DNA from: Campylobacterales bacterium
GTDB taxonomy: Bacteria; Campylobacterota; Campylobacteria; Campylobacterales; Sulfurospirillaceae
NCBI GenBank assembly: GCA_024280575.1
Contig: JAJRPV010000044.1
Span: forward strand, 38,798-102,797
Direction: 5' to 3'
Length of the DNA: 64,000 nt
Under the pieces are notes generated by a model. It was not told the DNA's origin, made no database searches, and worked only from the letters and a program-made list of their open reading frames with translations. A program made the translations under genes and the position numbers. Below, in pieces: positions 16,242-25,048 of this stretch (positions are counted from its first letter, which is position 1; each line of letters starts with the position of its first letter).

Positions 16242-17321
16242 TTGGAAATTTTTTATGATTTTTTTCACTCTCTTGTCGAATTAAGCAATGCTATGGCACC
16301 TTATATTCTTTTTGGACTAATTTTTGCAGGAATATTGCACGAACTTGTGCCACAAAGTTTGGTAACCAAACATCTTGGAAAAGGAGATGTAACATCAGTG
16401 ATAAAATCTACCCTTTTTGGTATTCCTCTTCCGGTTTGCTCCTGTGGCGTTATACCTCTTGCTGCAAGTATCAAAAAGAGTGGGGCTAGTAAAGGCTCGA
16501 CTCTTTCTTTTTTAATCTCAACACCAATAACGGGAGTTGATTCTATATTGGCAATATATGGGATGTTTGGCTGGATATTTACGATATACAGAATACTATC
16601 TTCTATGTTTATTGCTATGATAGCAGGTATATTGATAAATATATTTGATAAAGAAGAGGAAAAAACTGCAAAATTTTCACTCTCAGGCGGAGCTAATTTA
16701 CTCAAGCCAAAGATGAATTCTTTCATATCTTTTTCGTTGGAAGATGAGCTTAAACCAAAAGTTAAATCAAGAAACTTTTCATTAAAAAGAGTTCTCAAAT
16801 ATACATTTGTCACGCTTTTGGGAGATATAGCCAAGCCTCTTTTTTGGGGTTTATTGTTAGGTGCTGCCATAAGTGTAGCTATACCAGGAAACCTGAGTAA
16901 TATCTTGGGTGAATATACTTGGATTTCTTATATTATAGCAGTAGCGATAGCAGTTCCTATGTATGTTTGTGCCACTGCTTCACTTCCAATCGCAGCAGCT
17001 TTGATGCTATCGGGTGTGAGTGCGGGAGCCGCTTTTGTATTTTTAAGTGCAGGACCGGCTACGAATATAGTGACTATCAGCGTTGTTAAAAAGATGCTAG
17101 GTTCTCGATCTGTTTATATTTATCTAGGAAGTATAACAATCGGTAGTTTGCTTTTTGGCTTAGGACTTGATTATATATTTGATATTTCAAATATTAATCC
17201 AGCTTCTATAGTAAATATCGAGGAAAATTCGAGCATTATAACTATTTTAAGTAGTATTATTTTATGGGGGTTTATATTATACTTTTTGCTCGGAAAATAT
17301 TTGAGAAAAATAGCTAACTAA
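16242..17321 (+). CDS. ArsP/SO_0444-type permease (metal or organoarsenical efflux)
   Basis: 359-aa inner-membrane permease of the DUF318/ArsP_1 family. The signature is IPLPVCSCGVIPLA (about residue 63-76), whose Cys pair is the likely binding site, followed by STPITGVDSI and, in the second half, VPMYVCATASLPIAAAL, which repeats the pattern. About ten helices are present. In Campylobacter jejuni, ArsP exports trivalent organoarsenicals; related proteins such as SO_0444 are linked with Cu/Zn. The divergent arsR with the As-binding Cys motif favours arsenic. The start is TTG at 16242 with AAAGGA upstream. Confidence 0.82.
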   Translation: MEIFYDFFHSLVELSNAMAPYILFGLIFAGILHELVPQSLVTKHLGKGDVTSVIKSTLFGIPLPVCSCGVIPLAASIKKSGASKGSTLSFLISTPITGVDSILAIYGMFGWIFTIYRILSSMFIAMIAGILINIFDKEEEKTAKFSLSGGANLLKPKMNSFISFSLEDELKPKVKSRNFSLKRVLKYTFVTLLGDIAKPLFWGLLLGAAISVAIPGNLSNILGEYTWISYIIAVAIAVPMYVCATASLPIAAALMLSGVSAGAAFVFLSAGPATNIVTISVVKKMLGSRSVYIYLGSITIGSLLFGLGLDYIFDISNINPASIVNIEENSSIITILSSIILWGFILYFLLGKYLRKIAN

Positions 17322-17556
17322 AGATAATAATCTATTTTTAAATAGTTTAAAATGATAAATATTATTATATTTATTAAATTTATATTTATTTATTAATTTT
17401 TTAAATTCTGTCCACCTAGTTACCAAAAATAGGGATATTTGGGAGATATATATTGAATTATATTTAATTTTGGTTTAGTTTTGTTAAATAATCTTTTAAT
17501 TTTATTTACTTTTTGAGGTGTAAGATTTCACAAATAAAAACCAAAAGGAGCCGTGA

Positions 17557-18527
17557 ATGAAAAAGGAATTAATTACCTCAATAGCTTTAGCCGCATTTAT
17601 GTTAAGTGTGCCTGCGCTTCAAGCATCAAAGGTTAATAGTATCAAAAAGGAGGTTAGCTTTCAAAATAAAAATTTTAAAGCTGCTTCGCAAGATATCCAA
17701 AAAGGATTAAATGATACTCTAAGCGCTATCAAAGCTTTAGAGAAAAATAATACAAAGGCAGCCAAGAAAAATCTTCAAGAAGCAACAAAGTATTTTGACA
17801 ATTCTTTGAAATCAGATCCAAAACTTGCCCTTGTTCCTATAGATGAGAGCGTGATTGCATATGAGTATAATGGATCTCCCAAAAATATAAAAGATGCTGT
17901 TGATATTGCAAAAAGTATGCTAGCTAAAAATAATTTACAGTTTGCAAGAGATATTCTTAAACCCTTAAAAGATGAAATTGTTATAACAACACATTATATA
18001 CCTATGGATATGTACCCAAATACGACAAAGATAGCTTCAAAATTATTAGCAAAAGGGAAAGCCAAAAAAGCCTTATTAGAGTTAAAACTAGGACTAAGTA
18101 CTATAGTAGGGGATCAAGTCACGATGCCAATCCCTCTTTTAGTGTCACAAGATTTGGTTACTTATGTATCTAAATTGATAAAACAAAGAAAAAAGAGGCT
18201 TTAGGTTTATTGACAAGAGCAAATATCGAGTTGGATAAGGCTGTTCTTTTAGGATATGCATCAAAACACTCAAGTGAGTACAAATCGTTAAAAAGTAAAA
18301 TTTTAGCTATACAAAAAGAGATAAAAGGCAAAAATAAAGTAGAGAAATTATATCGAGATATCAAAAAAGATTTTAAATCCCTAGTTCATAAAACAAGAGG
18401 GGAAAGAAAAAGTTTTGATCCAAATTCAGTTTGGAATAATACAAAAAAAGAGCATAAAAGTGCCGTAAAAGAAGAAGATAATGATGTAATTAATTACGCT
18501 CAAAAGTCAAAAGAAGATGCTTATTGA
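17557..18527 (+). pseudogene. YfdX-family periplasmic protein, frameshifted at A6 run near 18193
   Basis: Signal peptide MKKELITSIALAAFMLSVPALQA, then a helical YfdX domain in two repeats (FKAASQDIQKGLNDTLSAI and a similar later segment). YfdX in enterobacteria is an EvgA-controlled stress protein of uncertain function. The frame shifts at agaAAAAAAGagg: slipping back one base gives KKEALGLLTRANIELDKAVLLGY, which continues to the stop at 18527. The sequence at the break, A AAA AAG in the zero frame, is the classic -1 slippery heptamer used in dnaX. The ribosome site AAGGAG is strong. Without frameshifting the product ends about a third early. Confidence 0.78.
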
Positions 18528-18534
18528 TAGTTAA

Positions 18535-18571
18535 ATTTATGCCAAAGCAATCAAAATGCTTTGGCATAAAT
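18535..18571 (+). terminator. Hairpin terminator after yfdX-like gene
   Basis: A 15-bp perfect stem (ATTTATGCCAAAGCA with its complement) and a 7-nt loop, 8 bp after the stop codon. Its T-rich strand also suits termination. Confidence 0.75.
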
Positions 18572-18669
18572 ATGTTGCGAGATAAAAAACTTATAATATT
18601 TAATACTTCTTGATAATATTCTGAACCTTGTATAGCTGTCTTAAGCCAAACTACCACATACTAGCGATT

Positions 18670-18698
18670 TTTGAAACGCACATTTGCTTCGTTTCAAA
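18670..18698. repeat. Inverted repeat in the gap before the iron permease gene
   Basis: TTTGAAACG pairs with CGTTTCAAA across an 11-nt loop. It lies in the 291-bp gap between the yfdX-like gene and ftr1. It could be a second terminator or a regulatory hairpin; the rest of the gap shows only the Fur-like box. Confidence 0.4.
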
Positions 18699-18783
18699 GT
18701 AGCTATATAGTGACAAGGTCAATCAATAATTTTTCAGATCTAATTTTTAATAAAATTTCAGTAAACTTTAAATGACTATATAT

Positions 18784-18803
18784 TATGATATTGATTATCA
18801 AAA
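18784..18803. promoter_or_regulatory. Fur-like box upstream of FTR1 permease
   Basis: TGATATTGATTATCA is a dyad (TGATA/TATCA) that resembles half of the Fur consensus GATAATGATAATC. It lies about 17-30 bp before the start of an iron permease gene, where Fur repression is expected. Confidence 0.5.
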
Positions 18804-18818
18804 TAAAAAAGGAATGAT

Positions 18819-19622
18819 ATGGAAGAGTTTATTGTAACATTTAGAGAGTCGCTGGAAGCTGCTCTTATCATAGGTATAATATTTAGCTATTTAAAAAAAA
18901 CTGATAAAAGGCAATTTTATCAGTTTGTGTATTATGGAATTATATTTGGTATATTGGGAAGTATTCTGGTTGCTTTAGGCTTTTTTCATTTATTTGGAGG
19001 TTTTAGCGGTATTTCTGAGAAAATTTTTGAAGGTACAACTATGATTTTGGGTGCTGTGTTGATAGTTTATCTTATAATATGGATGGCTAGCAAAAAAGAG
19101 ACTTCAAAATTAATTAAAAATCAAGTTGATATGGCATTGAAAAATAGTGGTTTTGGCCTTATGTTTTTGGTTTTTATATCAGTTTTGAGAGAAGGCGTGG
19201 AAACTACACTATTTTTAAATGCTGTTGTGTCAAATCAAACAGGCATTTCACAGATATTTGCTTTTTCGGGAGTGATAGGAGGGCTGCTGGTTGGATATGT
19301 AGTGTATCTTGGCTTTAAAGGTATGAATTTAAAATATCTATTTGGCATTAGTAGTGCATTGTTGATACTATTTGCAGCAGGATTATTTGCTCATGGAGTC
19401 CATGAATTTCAAGAGGCTGGTTTAATTCCCACATTTTTTGAGCATATTTGGGATATAAATTACATAATTAATGAAAACAGTCTTGTCGGCGGTTTTATGA
19501 AGTCCTTATTCGGATATAACGCCAATCCTTCGCTGATAGAAGTTTTTGTTTATTGTACTTCTTTTGTTCTAATGATATTGCTTTATAATAGAAAAAATCA
19601 ATGTGCCAAATCTTTGATATAA
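18819..19622 (+). CDS. FTR1-family iron permease
   Basis: 267-aa inner-membrane protein with seven helices. The two REXXE motifs that bind ferric iron are present: RESLE at residues 9-13 and REGVE near residue 128. A conserved HGVHEFQEAG follows in the second half. The family includes EfeU and yeast Ftr1 and imports iron, usually with a periplasmic partner (EfeO) or an oxidase. No partner gene is adjacent here; the upstream yfdX-like gene is separated by a terminator. The Fur-like box directly upstream supports iron control. Confidence 0.88.
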   Translation: MEEFIVTFRESLEAALIIGIIFSYLKKTDKRQFYQFVYYGIIFGILGSILVALGFFHLFGGFSGISEKIFEGTTMILGAVLIVYLIIWMASKKETSKLIKNQVDMALKNSGFGLMFLVFISVLREGVETTLFLNAVVSNQTGISQIFAFSGVIGGLLVGYVVYLGFKGMNLKYLFGISSALLILFAAGLFAHGVHEFQEAGLIPTFFEHIWDINYIINENSLVGGFMKSLFGYNANPSLIEVFVYCTSFVLMILLYNRKNQCAKSLI

Positions 19623-19710
19623 TTAACTAAAATTACTATATTTTGTCTTAGAAATATATGAAAAATGTGGTAAAATAGTAGAAAATAGATAAGTTACAAA
19701 GGAGGATTTT

Positions 19711-20259
19711 ATGAAAGATGTAGTTCTCAAATTAGCAAGAGCTGCCATAGGCGAAGCTGTTGGAATTTCTACGGATTTAAGTTTGGAAAAAATGCTAGAA
19801 ATAAATCCTTGGTTAGAAGATGAGGGAGCAGTTTTTGTAACAATTACAATAGATGGAAATCTTAGAGGCTGTATCGGCTCGCTTGTTGCACATCGAAAAC
19901 TATATGAAGATATAATTTACAATGCAAGAAGTGCAGCCTTGAACGACCCTCGTTTTAAATCACTAGACAAGGAAGAGTTTAAACTTATAAAAATAGAAGT
20001 ATCTATCTTATCGAAACCGGAACCTCTGATATATGACAGTATTGATATTTTAAGGGCAAGACTAAGAGTGGGAATTGATGGAGTAGTCCTGAAATTAGGT
20101 TTAAATCAAGCTACTTTTTTACCGCAAGTATGGGAGCAGTTGCCAACATTTGAACTCTTCTTTTCGCATTTATGTCAAAAAGCAGGATTGTCTGGAGATT
20201 GTTTGAAAAATCATCCGGATATCCTAACATACCAAGTGCAAGAGTATAGGGAAAATTAA
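19711..20259 (+). CDS. amrA: AmrA (AMMECR1-domain) protein
   Basis: 182 aa covering the whole AMMECR1 domain. The signature LRGCIGSL is at about residues 51-58, and FLPQVWEQLP near residue 130 is also typical. In many bacteria amrA is clustered with amrB and a radical SAM amrS gene, but neither is adjacent here. The molecular function remains uncertain. The gene has a good ribosome site (AAAGGAGG) and is followed by a hairpin that separates it from the convergent dodecin gene. Confidence 0.85.
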   Translation: MKDVVLKLARAAIGEAVGISTDLSLEKMLEINPWLEDEGAVFVTITIDGNLRGCIGSLVAHRKLYEDIIYNARSAALNDPRFKSLDKEEFKLIKIEVSILSKPEPLIYDSIDILRARLRVGIDGVVLKLGLNQATFLPQVWEQLPTFELFFSHLCQKAGLSGDCLKNHPDILTYQVQEYREN

Positions 20260-20267
20260 GTTGTTGG

Positions 20268-20295
20268 GGATAAGTTACATGGAAATAACCTATCC
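20268..20295. terminator. Hairpin between convergent amrA and dodecin genes
   Basis: GGATA-A-GTTA pairs with TAAC-C-TATCC (nine pairs, one mismatch) and is followed by TCTTTTA on the plus strand, serving amrA and possibly dodecin. Confidence 0.55.
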
Positions 20296-20311
20296 TCTTT
20301 TATTTAAAAAT

Positions 20312-20518
20312 TTAACCTTTTTTTACAACAAAAGATATTTTGGCATTAATACGGTATTTAAAAATTTTGTTTTTATTTACCTTTGCCTCCATATCTTTTA
20401 CATAAATAGATTTAATGTTTTTAACATTTTTTGATGCTTTTTTTATCGCATTTTTAGCCGCGTCATCCCAACTTTTTTCTGATTCCGCAATTACTTCAAT
20501 CACCTTTACAATTGACAT
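20312..20518 (-). CDS. Dodecin-type flavin-binding protein
   Basis: 68-aa protein starting MSIVKVIEVIAESEKSWDDA, the usual dodecin opening. The track start at 20578 is 20 codons too early; ATG 20518 has AAGGAG upstream. Dodecins form hollow dodecamers that store or buffer flavins in the cytoplasm. The KKASKNVKNIKSIYVKD segment and the C-terminal YRINAKISFVVK strand complete the beta-alpha-beta-beta fold. It is a monocistronic gene. Confidence 0.88.
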   Translation of the reverse strand: MSIVKVIEVIAESEKSWDDAAKNAIKKASKNVKNIKSIYVKDMEAKVNKNKIFKYRINAKISFVVKKG

Positions 20519-20650
20519 TTTCGACTCCTTTTTTTGATGAATTTTATACATAATACTATTATGTTGAATAAAAAACAATTAATTTTGGCTGCTTGGAGCA
20601 TACTTTTTGATTTAAATCTTGAATTTAACTTAACTTAAAGTAAAATTTGC

Positions 20651-20656
20651 TACAAT
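20651..20656 (+). promoter_or_regulatory. Extended -10 promoter for rplU-rpmA
   Basis: TTTGCTACAATCC holds TG-C-TACAAT, an extended -10, 51 bp before rplU. No strong -35 is seen, as is common in this phylum. Confidence 0.5.
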
Positions 20657-20706
20657 CCTCCTCTTAATTGAAAGATTATAAAACTCTCACAGAAAAGGAC
20701 ATACTC

Positions 20707-21015
20707 ATGTATGCAATTATTAAAAATGGTGGGAAGCAATACAAAGTTCAAGAGGGAGATTATCTAAATCTCGACAGACTTGACGCTTCGCCAAAAGAGA
20801 AGATTGAGGTTACTGAAGTTCTTGCAGTAAATGCAGGTGAACTAAAGGTTGGTGCTCCATTTGTGGATGGCGCAAAAGTTGAATTAGAAGTAGTAGCTAA
20901 CGGAAAAGACAAAAAAGTTATTATTTTCAAAAAAAGAAGAAGAAAAGATTCTAAACTCAAAAGAGGTTTTAGAAGACAATATACAAAAGTGAGAGTTTTA
21001 AGCATCACTGCTTAA
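20707..21015 (+). CDS. rplU: 50S ribosomal protein L21
   Basis: 102-aa L21, starting [19 protein letters not shown] at ATG 20707. The track start at 20668 adds 13 residues that no L21 has. The rRNA-binding C-terminus [23 protein letters not shown] is complete. It forms the usual operon with rpmA, 25 bp downstream, and then obgE. Confidence 0.95.
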   Translation: MYAIIKNGGKQYKVQEGDYLNLDRLDASPKEKIEVTEVLAVNAGELKVGAPFVDGAKVELEVVANGKDKKVIIFKKRRRKDSKLKRGFRRQYTKVRVLSITA

Positions 21016-21040
21016 TTCATCTTGTAACAGGAGTTAAAAA

Positions 21041-21295
21041 ATGGCACATAAAAAAGGTTAGGGTAGTACCCAAAATAATAGAGATTCAGCAGGTCGCAGA
21101 TTAGGTGTTAAAAAATTTGGCGGAGAGTTCGTAAGAGCCGGTAATATTATAATTCGCCAAAGAGGAACAAAAACACATCCCGGAGACAATGTAGGCATTG
21201 GAAATGATCATACTATATATGCTCTAGTAGATGGAAATGTAGAGTTTGGCAGATACGACAAACTAAGAAAAAAAGTTTCTGTAGTTCCCGCGTAA
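21041..21295 (+). pseudogene. rpmA: 50S ribosomal protein L27 with in-frame TAG at codon 7
   Basis: The frame reads MAHKKG[19 protein letters not shown] and then continues without fault to VSVVPA, 84 codons in all, which is full L27. In Helicobacter and relatives the seventh residue is Gln (MAHKKGQGS), so TAG at 21059-21061 differs from CAG by one base. The track reports no ORF because of this stop. L27 reaches into the peptidyl transferase centre with its N-terminal tail, so a true stop here should be very harmful. Ribosome site AGGAG and position between rplU and obgE are normal. Confidence 0.9.
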
Positions 21296-21306
21296 ATATA
21301 AATAAC

Positions 21307-21326
21307 AGGTGGAGTTATCTCCACCT
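21307..21326 (+). terminator. Hairpin terminator after rpmA
   Basis: AGGTGGAG and CTCCACCT form a perfect 8-bp stem with loop TTAT, 11 bp after the rpmA stop, followed by a short T-rich tail. Confidence 0.65.
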
Positions 21327-21375
21327 TCTTCAAAATAAAATAGTCTCTTTAAGGGCTATTTATCCAAAATTATTC

Positions 21376-21381
21376 TAAAAT
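21376..21381 (+). promoter_or_regulatory. Likely -10 box for obgE
   Basis: TATTCTAAAATC contains TAAAAT about 34 bp before the obgE start and after the rpmA terminator. Confidence 0.4.
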
Positions 21382-21414
21382 CAATAAAATATTTATAAAA
21401 CTAAAGGTTATTAT

Positions 21415-22503
21415 ATGTTTACAGATAATGTCGAGCTGACATTGAGTTCAGGAAAAGGTGGCCCCGGAAGTGTCTCTTTTAGAAGAGAAAAACATGTCAT
21501 TCAGGGAGGTCCAGACGGAGGCGATGGAGGACGAGGTGGAGATGTTTATTTTAAAGTTGATAAAAATACACACACACTTTCACATTTTAGAAGGAAACAG
21601 CATATAAAAGCCAAAAACGGTCAAGATGGTATGGGAAGAAAGATGTATGGAAAATCCGGAGAGTCTGCAGATGTTATTGTTCCCCCAGGAACACAGGTAA
21701 TAGATGCACAAAGCGGAGAAATTCTGTTTGATTTGCTGGAAGACGGAGAAAGAGTTTTATTTTTAAAAGGCGGAAAAGGAGGTCTTGGAAATGTGCACTT
21801 TAAGAGCTCTACAAATCAAAAACCGGACTATGCACAGCCAGGACTTCCCGGAGAGACCAAAGAAGTAAAACTAGAATTAAAATTGATAGCAGATGTTGGA
21901 CTTGTCGGATTTCCAAATGTTGGAAAATCAACTCTTATTTCTATTATCTCAAACGCTACTCCACAAATTGCAAATTATGAATTTACTACTATTACACCAA
22001 AATTAGGTGTTGTAGATGTTGGAGATTATAGATCATTTGTTATGGCTGATATTCCCGGTATCATAGGGGGAGCAAGTGATGGAAAAGGACTAGGAATCCA
22101 ATTTCTCAAACATATAGAAAGGACAGAATTTCTTTTATATATGATTGATGTGACAAGTTATAGGAGCATTGAAGAGCAGTATGAAACACTTAAAGCAGAA
22201 TTGGATAATTTCTCTCATGCTCTTGCAAAAAGAGAGTATGCCATAGCTCTAACCAGATGTGATACGCTTGATGCTAAAAATACGAATAAGCTTGTCCAGG
22301 AGATGTTGGATATAAATGATTTAAAAGCAAGCATTGACGAAAATAGTGAAAAATATGAATTTTTTGTACAGGATATTTATGATAGAGACAAATCAAAACC
22401 ATATTTTATAATGCCAATATCTTCAATAGCAAAGATAAATATAGAAAAATTAAATTATGCCTTAGCAGATATAGTTTATAAGATAAAAGATGAAGATGAG
22501 TAG
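21415..22503 (+). CDS. obgE: Obg-family GTPase (CgtA)
   Basis: 362-aa ribosome-associated GTPase. The glycine-rich Obg fold comes first ([28 protein letters not shown]). The G domain follows with P-loop GFPNVGKST (about residue 166), G3 DIPGIIGGA and G4 TRCD. It acts in late 50S assembly. The C-terminal extension seen in some Obg proteins is absent. The stop codon TAG overlaps the start of proB. Confidence 0.95.
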   Translation: MFTDNVELTLSSGKGGPGSVSFRREKHVIQGGPDGGDGGRGGDVYFKVDKNTHTLSHFRRKQHIKAKNGQDGMGRKMYGKSGESADVIVPPGTQVIDAQSGEILFDLLEDGERVLFLKGGKGGLGNVHFKSSTNQKPDYAQPGLPGETKEVKLELKLIADVGLVGFPNVGKSTLISIISNATPQIANYEFTTITPKLGVVDVGDYRSFVMADIPGIIGGASDGKGLGIQFLKHIERTEFLLYMIDVTSYRSIEEQYETLKAELDNFSHALAKREYAIALTRCDTLDAKNTNKLVQEMLDINDLKASIDENSEKYEFFVQDIYDRDKSKPYFIMPISSIAKINIEKLNYALADIVYKIKDEDE

Positions 22504-23278
22504 AATATCAAAAACTAGAGTTGTTGTCAAAGTAGGAACTCATGTATTGAGCGAGCAAAATAGACTTTCTAAAACCAGAATGCTAAATTTAGTAGAATTT
22601 TTAGTAAAGCTTATGGATAGATATGAAGTTATACTTGTTTCTTCAGCAGCGGTAGCAGCAGGCTATTCCTTTCTTAAGCTTGATAAAAACAGGCTTCATA
22701 ATCGTCAAGCAATCGCAGCTATTGGTCAACCTCAACTTATAGCTACTTATAATAAAAAACTAGAAAAGTTTGGAAAGATAGCAGCACAACTGCTTTTAAC
22801 TGCGGATGATTTTGACTCAAGAAAAAGGACTTATCATGCTAAATGTACAGTTGATACCTTGATAAAGCATGGTATTTTGCCAATTATAAACGAAAATGAC
22901 GCTACGGCAACAGAAGAGTTGGTATTTGGTGACAATGATCAACTCTCAGCTAGAGTTGCCCACTATTTTGACGCGAAATTGTTGATTTTACTTTCAGATA
23001 TAGATGGATATTATGATTCTGATCCAAATCAAAATCCAAATGCTCTTATAAAAAAAATAGTTAATAAAATAGATAAAGAAGAGTTGGAAATACAAAGTGA
23101 GACTCAGTTTGCATTTGCCACAGGCGGAATTGTAACAAAATTAAAATCTGCTGAATATTTGCTAAAAAGAGGAAAAGAGATGTTTATAGCGAGTGGATTT
23201 GATTTAAGTGACATAAAAAGTTATATGCTTGAGGATGTTCACAATGGTGGCACACTTTTTACAAATAAAAAGGTCTAA
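22496..23278 (+). CDS. proB: Glutamate 5-kinase
   Basis: About 260-aa amino acid kinase that phosphorylates glutamate in the first step of proline synthesis. KVGTHVLS is the N-terminal ATP loop, VSSAAVAAG the substrate loop, NENDATAT and [12 protein letters not shown] the glutamate-binding region and [11 protein letters not shown] the nucleotide-binding part. The C-terminal PUA domain of the E. coli enzyme is missing, as is common in this phylum. I prefer ATG 22496 to 22490; both overlap obgE. It is part of the obgE-proB-fmt-birA run. Confidence 0.92.
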   Translation: MSRISKTRVVVKVGTHVLSEQNRLSKTRMLNLVEFLVKLMDRYEVILVSSAAVAAGYSFLKLDKNRLHNRQAIAAIGQPQLIATYNKKLEKFGKIAAQLLLTADDFDSRKRTYHAKCTVDTLIKHGILPIINENDATATEELVFGDNDQLSARVAHYFDAKLLILLSDIDGYYDSDPNQNPNALIKKIVNKIDKEELEIQSETQFAFATGGIVTKLKSAEYLLKRGKEMFIASGFDLSDIKSYMLEDVHNGGTLFTNKKV

Positions 23279-23279
23279 T

Positions 23280-24194
23280 ATGCGTGTAGTATTTATGGGA
23301 ACTCCGGATTATGCAACAATAATATTAAAAGAGATGATAAATTCAGGTATAAAGATTCCTTTAGTGATAACTCAGCCAGATAAGCCTGTTGGCAGAAAAC
23401 AGATTCTCACACCTCCACATGTAAAAAAATGGGTGATTGAAAATGAAATTAATATAGACATATTTCAACCAAAAACATTAAGAAAAGACGAAGTAGAGGA
23501 AAGAATAGCTTCATATAATCCAGATTTTATCGTAGTTGCAGCTTTTGGTCAAATACTTCCAAAAAATATATTAAATATTGCTACTTGCATAAACTTACAC
23601 GCTTCTCTTTTACCAAAATACAGAGGTGCAAGTCCTATTCAAACTTCAATTTTAAACAATGATTTTTTTACCGGTGTAACGGCGATGCTTATGGAAGAAG
23701 GTTTAGATAGTGGTGATATTTTAGCATTTCGCTTTGTAGAGATTTTAAGTAAAAAGGTAGATACTCTTTTTGATGAACTTTCTTATGCAGCCGCAAATTT
23801 AACTATAAAGGTATTAGAAAATTTTAATCAAATAAAACCGATACAGCAATCAGACGCAGATGCTTCATATTGCGTTAAAATAAAAAAAGATAACGGACTT
23901 TTTAGTTTTTATGAAAGTTCAAATCAAATTTTTACCAAATATAGAGCCTATACTCCTTGGCCTGGAATTTTTTTAGATAATGGACTAAAAATAAAAGAAA
24001 TGAAATATATAGAAAACTTGGATATGCATGAAAAAACAGGAGTTATATCAGAGATTGGAAAAGATTTTATAGTTGTTACATGTAGAGTAGGTTTCATTGA
24101 GATTTTAAAAGTACAAGCACCGTCAAAAAAAGAGATAAGCGTTATTGATTATATAAGAGGAAAAAGGCTGGGCATTGGTAGTAAATTGGTTTAA
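23280..24194 (+). CDS. fmt: Methionyl-tRNA formyltransferase
   Basis: 304 aa from ATG 23280 (MRVVFMGTPDYA); the track start at 23229 lies within proB. NLHASLLPKYRGASPIQ is the formyl-folate binding/catalytic signature with the essential Asn and His, and the C-terminal OB-like tRNA domain ends with KRLGIGSKL. It formylates initiator Met-tRNA. The stop overlaps the birA start. Confidence 0.94.
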   Translation: MRVVFMGTPDYATIILKEMINSGIKIPLVITQPDKPVGRKQILTPPHVKKWVIENEINIDIFQPKTLRKDEVEERIASYNPDFIVVAAFGQILPKNILNIATCINLHASLLPKYRGASPIQTSILNNDFFTGVTAMLMEEGLDSGDILAFRFVEILSKKVDTLFDELSYAAANLTIKVLENFNQIKPIQQSDADASYCVKIKKDNGLFSFYESSNQIFTKYRAYTPWPGIFLDNGLKIKEMKYIENLDMHEKTGVISEIGKDFIVVTCRVGFIEILKVQAPSKKEISVIDYIRGKRLGIGSKLV

Positions 24195-24810
24195 AGAACT
24201 AGACTCCACTCATAAATATATAATAAATGAGATAAAAATAGGAAATATTAAAGAACCAACTCTAATCGCCACAGATTATCAAAGTGCAGGAGTTGGAAGT
24301 CGTGGAAATTCCTGGGAAGGAAAATATGGTAACCTTTTTTGCTCATTTTGTGTAAAAAAGAAACACTTGCCAAAAGATTTGCGATTAGCTTCAATTTCCA
24401 TATATTTTTCTTATCTTTTGAAAGAAGTATTATCCTCGTATGGCTCGAAAATATGGATAAAGTGGCCGAATGATTTTTATATAAAAGACAAGAAAATCGG
24501 AGGGGTAATTACTACAAAGATAGGTGATAATATCATAGGTTCAATTGGACTAAATATCGTAGAATCGCCCCTGGAATTTGGTATTTTGGACTTACATGTA
24601 GAGCCCAAAAAAATTGTAAGTGACTTTTTGGGGATACTAGAAAAAAAAATTTCATGGAAGCAGGTTTTTAGCAAGTATAAGATAGAATTTCAAAACAGCA
24701 GAGATTTTACTTTTCACTTGGGTAGTGAAATAAAATCTTTAAAAAATGCTAAACTATGTGAAGATGGTTCGATAGAGTTAGATAAAAGAAGGGTGTACAG
24801 TCTAAGATGA
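24175..24810 (+). CDS. birA: Biotin-[acetyl-CoA-carboxylase] ligase
   Basis: 211-aa single-domain ligase without the DNA-binding N-terminus, so it is an enzyme only and not a repressor. ELDSTHKYI, the biotin/ATP loop GVGSRGNSWEGKYGNLFCSF and KWPNDFYIKDKKIGGV are the family motifs. It attaches biotin to the carboxyl carrier protein of acetyl-CoA carboxylase, whose accD subunit is encoded at 54.8 kb. The start is TTG 24175, overlapping fmt. It is followed by the repeat elements in front of parA. Confidence 0.92.
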   Translation: MVVNWFKELDSTHKYIINEIKIGNIKEPTLIATDYQSAGVGSRGNSWEGKYGNLFCSFCVKKKHLPKDLRLASISIYFSYLLKEVLSSYGSKIWIKWPNDFYIKDKKIGGVITTKIGDNIIGSIGLNIVESPLEFGILDLHVEPKKIVSDFLGILEKKISWKQVFSKYKIEFQNSRDFTFHLGSEIKSLKNAKLCEDGSIELDKRRVYSLR

Positions 24811-24878
24811 TAAACTATAAAGCGATAACTCACGCAAAAGCAACAAGGAATTTTGCTTGGGCTCTGCCCAAACATAAA

Positions 24879-24965
24879 ATGAATTTACAGAAACATCAGT
24901 TTTGTGCTTTAGTCGAGAGGAATTTTTTAGGAATTTACTTCCTGAAAAAGGGGACAGTTAAATGA
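24879..24965 (+). CDS. 28-codon leader mini-ORF 1 of the repeat cluster
   Basis: ATG to TGA, 28 aa, starting MNLQKHQF and ending LVERNFLGIYFLKKGTVK. Its TGA overlaps the ATG of mini-ORF 2 as ATGA. The last 19 residues differ from mini-ORF 2 at one position only. Translation is plausible but shown only by the frame and the overlap; it is too short for the track. Confidence 0.35.
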   Translation: MNLQKHQFCALVERNFLGIYFLKKGTVK

Positions 24966-25048
24966 AATATTACAGAGCGCCAGCTCGTGCTTTAGTCGCG
25001 AGGAATTTTTTAGGAATTTACTTCCTGAAAAAGGGGACAGTTAAATGA
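24962..25048 (+). CDS. 28-codon leader mini-ORF 2, overlapping parA
   Basis: 28 aa, MKYYRAPA then RALVARNFLGIYFLKKGTVK. It starts on the ATGA that ends mini-ORF 1, and its own TGA overlaps the parA ATG (25045). GGGGACA of the element lies just before each ATG, so the ribosome site for the next frame is inside the preceding one. This arrangement is typical of translational coupling; a role for the peptide is unproven. Confidence 0.4.
   Translation: MKYYRAPARALVARNFLGIYFLKKGTVK

Larger units (their letters stand above)
24841..25048 (+). repeat. Cluster of hairpin/leader repeat elements before parA
   Basis: Two full copies with an 83-bp period, and a degenerate one in front. The degenerate copy has AAGGAATTT followed by the perfect hairpin TTGGGC-TCT-GCCCAA. 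The full copies share GTGCTTTAGTCG, GAGAGG or GCGAGG, AATTTTTTAGGAATTTACTT and the ribosome site GGGGACAGTTAAATGA. Each full copy can form UUUUUUAGGAA/UUCCUGAAAAA just before GGGG. The last copy supplies the ATG of parA. Confidence 0.85.

Noticed and set aside
24811-25044. parS site next to parAB
   Set aside because: The palindromes seen here belong to the repeat family, have hairpin loops of several bases and do not look like a 14-16 bp parS core. No parS-like sequence was recognised.
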